Assembly (NCBI GenBank): GCA_958346135.1
Contig: CATVQN010000039.1
Location: 1-7,928 of the forward strand
Direction: 5' to 3'
Source of the DNA: an uncultured Eubacteriales bacterium
GTDB taxonomy: Bacteria > Bacillota > Clostridia > Monoglobales > Monoglobaceae
DNA: 7,928 bases
The position numbers and the translations under genes were made by a program. Below are positions 6,706 to 7,928 of this stretch, piece by piece. Numbering within the stretch: position 1 is the first letter of the stretch; the number at the start of each line of letters is the position of its first letter. The notes below the pieces were generated by a model that made no database searches, was not told the DNA's origin, and was given only the letters and a program-made list of their open reading frames with translations.

Positions 6706-7776
6706 TTATTCCTTGGCCTTTTTGGGCTTTGCCGGCTTTGCCACAGGACTAAAGGGAGTGGGCTCTGGCTCTTCGCCCTCTTTTACGGCAGGCAACTCTG
6801 CCTTTTCTCTGACCTTAGCCTCAATTTCGGCACAGAGTTCCGGATTCTCTTTTAAGATCTTCTTGACACCCTCACGCCCCTGTCCAAGCCGCTCGCCGTT
6901 ATAGGAAAACCAAGAGCCGCTCTTTTGTACAATATCCATATCCACGGCAACATCTAAGATATTACCTTCCTTCGAAATTCCCTCACCATAAATAATGTCA
7001 AACTCCGCCTCTTTAAAAGGAGGCGCCACCTTATTCTTTACCACTTTCACTTTGGTGCGGTTTCCGACCATACCGCCGTCGGACTTAATTGTTTCCACAC
7101 GACGTACATCCAGCCGAACCGAGGAATAGAACTTCAAGGCACGGCCGCCGGTGGTGGTTTCGGGATTTCCGAACATCACACCTACTTTTTCACGAAGCTG
7201 ATTGATAAAGATGGCCGTGGTGTTGGATTTGCTGACTACACTGGTCAGTTTTCGAAGCGCCTGCGACATCAGCCGCGCCTGCAAACCTACATGAGAATCG
7301 CCCATCAGTCCCTCTATTTCCTGTCTGGGAACCAATGCTGCAACCGAGTCCACAACAATAACATCAATGGCACCGGAACGCACCAGCTGTTCCGTAATTT
7401 CGAGCGCTTGCTCACCGGTATCCGGCTGGGACACAATCAAATCGTCAATCCGAACTCCCAGTGCTTCCGCATACACGGGATCCAACGCATGCTCCGCATC
7501 AATAAAAGCAGCCTCGCCGCCCATTTTCTGCGCTTCTGCAACAATGTGCAGCGCCACAGTGGTTTTACCGGAGGATTCCGGACCGTAAATCTCAATGATT
7601 CTCCCCCGCGGAACACCGCCAATGCCCAGCGCAATATCCAGCGCCAGGGATCCGGTAGGAATCGACTCTACATTCATCACCGGCTTTTCGCCGAGACGCA
7701 TTACCGCACCGGAGCCGTACTGCTTTTCGATATTCCCGAAGACACTCTCCAGCGCTTTTTTCTTTTGTTCGTCCAT
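6706..7776 (-). CDS. recA: Recombinase RecA
   Basis: RecA is the ATP-dependent strand-exchange protein of homologous recombination; its filament on single-stranded DNA also triggers LexA self-cleavage. The 356-residue protein is complete. It has an N-terminal helix (KKKALESVFGNIEKQYG), Walker A GPESSGKT at 65-72, catalytic Glu95 in DAEHAL (Glu96 in E. coli), Walker B VIVVDSVAAL at 139-148, loop L1 around 155-164 (EGLMGDSHVG), and loop L2 around 193-211 (QLREKVGVMFGNPETTTGG). The C-terminal tail (about 335-356) is rich in Pro and Lys and ends KPKKAKE, unlike the acidic end of E. coli RecA. The frame opens at GTG 7782, only 3 bases after AAGGAG. I chose the ATG at 7776, 9 bases after it. It is the first gene after a consensus promoter, with recX following. 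Confidence 0.99.
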   Translation of the reverse strand: MDEQKKKALESVFGNIEKQYGSGAVMRLGEKPVMNVESIPTGSLALDIALGIGGVPRGRIIEIYGPESSGKTTVALHIVAEAQKMGGEAAFIDAEHALDPVYAEALGVRIDDLIVSQPDTGEQALEITEQLVRSGAIDVIVVDSVAALVPRQEIEGLMGDSHVGLQARLMSQALRKLTSVVSKSNTTAIFINQLREKVGVMFGNPETTTGGRALKFYSSVRLDVRRVETIKSDGGMVGNRTKVKVVKNKVAPPFKEAEFDIIYGEGISKEGNILDVAVDMDIVQKSGSWFSYNGERLGQGREGVKKILKENPELCAEIEAKVREKAELPAVKEGEEPEPTPFSPVAKPAKPKKAKE

Positions 7777-7785
7777 ATTCACACT

Positions 7786-7791
7786 CTCCTT
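7786..7791 (-). promoter_or_regulatory. recA ribosome binding site (decides start)
   Basis: AAGGAG leaves 9 bases to the ATG at 7776 but only 3 to the in-frame GTG at 7782, so the ATG is the likelier start. Confidence 0.75.
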
Positions 7792-7843
7792 ATCTCAGGC
7801 AACGGGAGCAAATCCCCCCAAAAAAATCAATCTGTTTTCTCTC

Positions 7844-7872
7844 ATTATAGATTACCGACCCAGGCATGTCAA
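7844..7872 (-). promoter_or_regulatory. Consensus sigma-A promoter of recA
   Basis: On the coding strand a perfect -35 box TTGACA (7867-7872) and a perfect -10 box TATAAT (7844-7849) are separated by exactly 17 bases (7850-7866). Transcription should start near 7836-7838, giving a leader of about 60 bases before the recA ATG. It is the only convincing promoter I find between genes in the window and could drive recA, recX and perhaps everything downstream. Confidence 0.92.
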
Positions 7873-7874
7873 GC

Positions 7875-7890
7875 AATTTTTTTATTTTTT
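7875..7890 (-). promoter_or_regulatory. A/T-rich tract upstream of the -35 box, possible UP element
   Basis: Sixteen A/T bases with long A runs on the coding strand begin two bases upstream of the -35 box. This is the position where UP elements contact the RNA polymerase alpha subunit. Assignment rests on composition and position only. Confidence 0.45.
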
Positions 7891-7928
7891 GCTTTCCATT
7901 TTATCCTTACTTTTCCCTTTTATCCGCA

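Larger units (their letters stand above)
7777..7928 (-). other. recA leader and upstream noncoding region
   Basis: This is the only noncoding stretch over 100 bases. Besides the promoter, its transcribed part contains a run of seven T followed by six G on the coding strand (7814-7826) and a weak 4-bp stem (GGGA 7813-7816 with TCCC 7804-7807). The outer part (7891-7928) is purine-rich and holds two copies of GGATAAAA. I see no gene, no GAAC-N4-GTTC LexA box and no terminator of an upstream gene. Confidence 0.6.

Noticed and set aside
7847..7862. CTG-N10-CTA in the recA promoter as an E. coli-type LexA box
   Set aside because: The second half lacks the required CAG, and that box type is not expected in Firmicutes.

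Overview
This window is a gene-dense stretch of bacterial housekeeping DNA. All nine genes lie on the minus strand, so they read from the right end of the window to the left. A Clostridia-type Firmicute is the best fit. The evidence is the FMN-dependent enoyl reductase FabK in place of FabI, the PlsX acyltransferase, strong AGGAGG-like ribosome binding sites, TTG and GTG start options, and the moderate base composition. The genus cannot be fixed from the sequence alone. No mobile element, CRISPR array, rRNA or tRNA gene, or phage gene is visible.

In coding order: a noncoding leader (about 7777-7928) carries a perfect-consensus sigma-A-type promoter. It is followed by recA (recombinase), recX (RecA modulator), rimO (ribosomal protein S12 methylthiotransferase) and pgsA (phosphatidylglycerophosphate synthase). 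The 62-base pgsA-plsX gap is the longest between genes and holds an imperfect palindrome. The fatty-acid block follows: plsX, fabH, fabK, fabD and the first 92 codons of fabG, which runs off the left edge.

Neighbouring genes are 13 to 62 bases apart, or overlap by 8 (plsX-fabH), and no convincing intrinsic terminator is visible between them. The set could therefore be one long transcript, or a recA-recX-rimO-pgsA unit plus a plsX-fab unit with its own start in the pgsA-plsX gap. Biochemically, FabD loads malonyl groups onto acyl carrier protein, FabH starts the chain, FabG and FabK carry out the two reductions, PlsX converts finished acyl-ACP to acyl-phosphate for phospholipid synthesis, and PgsA makes the phosphatidylglycerol precursor. 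The acpP, fabF, fabZ and acc genes often found in such clusters are not in the window and may lie beyond the left edge.

I found no clearly new biological system. The points worth a second look are the gene order (recA and recX ahead of rimO-pgsA and joined to a fatty-acid cluster), the consensus recA promoter without a recognisable SOS box, a candidate operator before plsX, the absence of acpP between fabH and fabK, and the obligatory TTG start of rimO.
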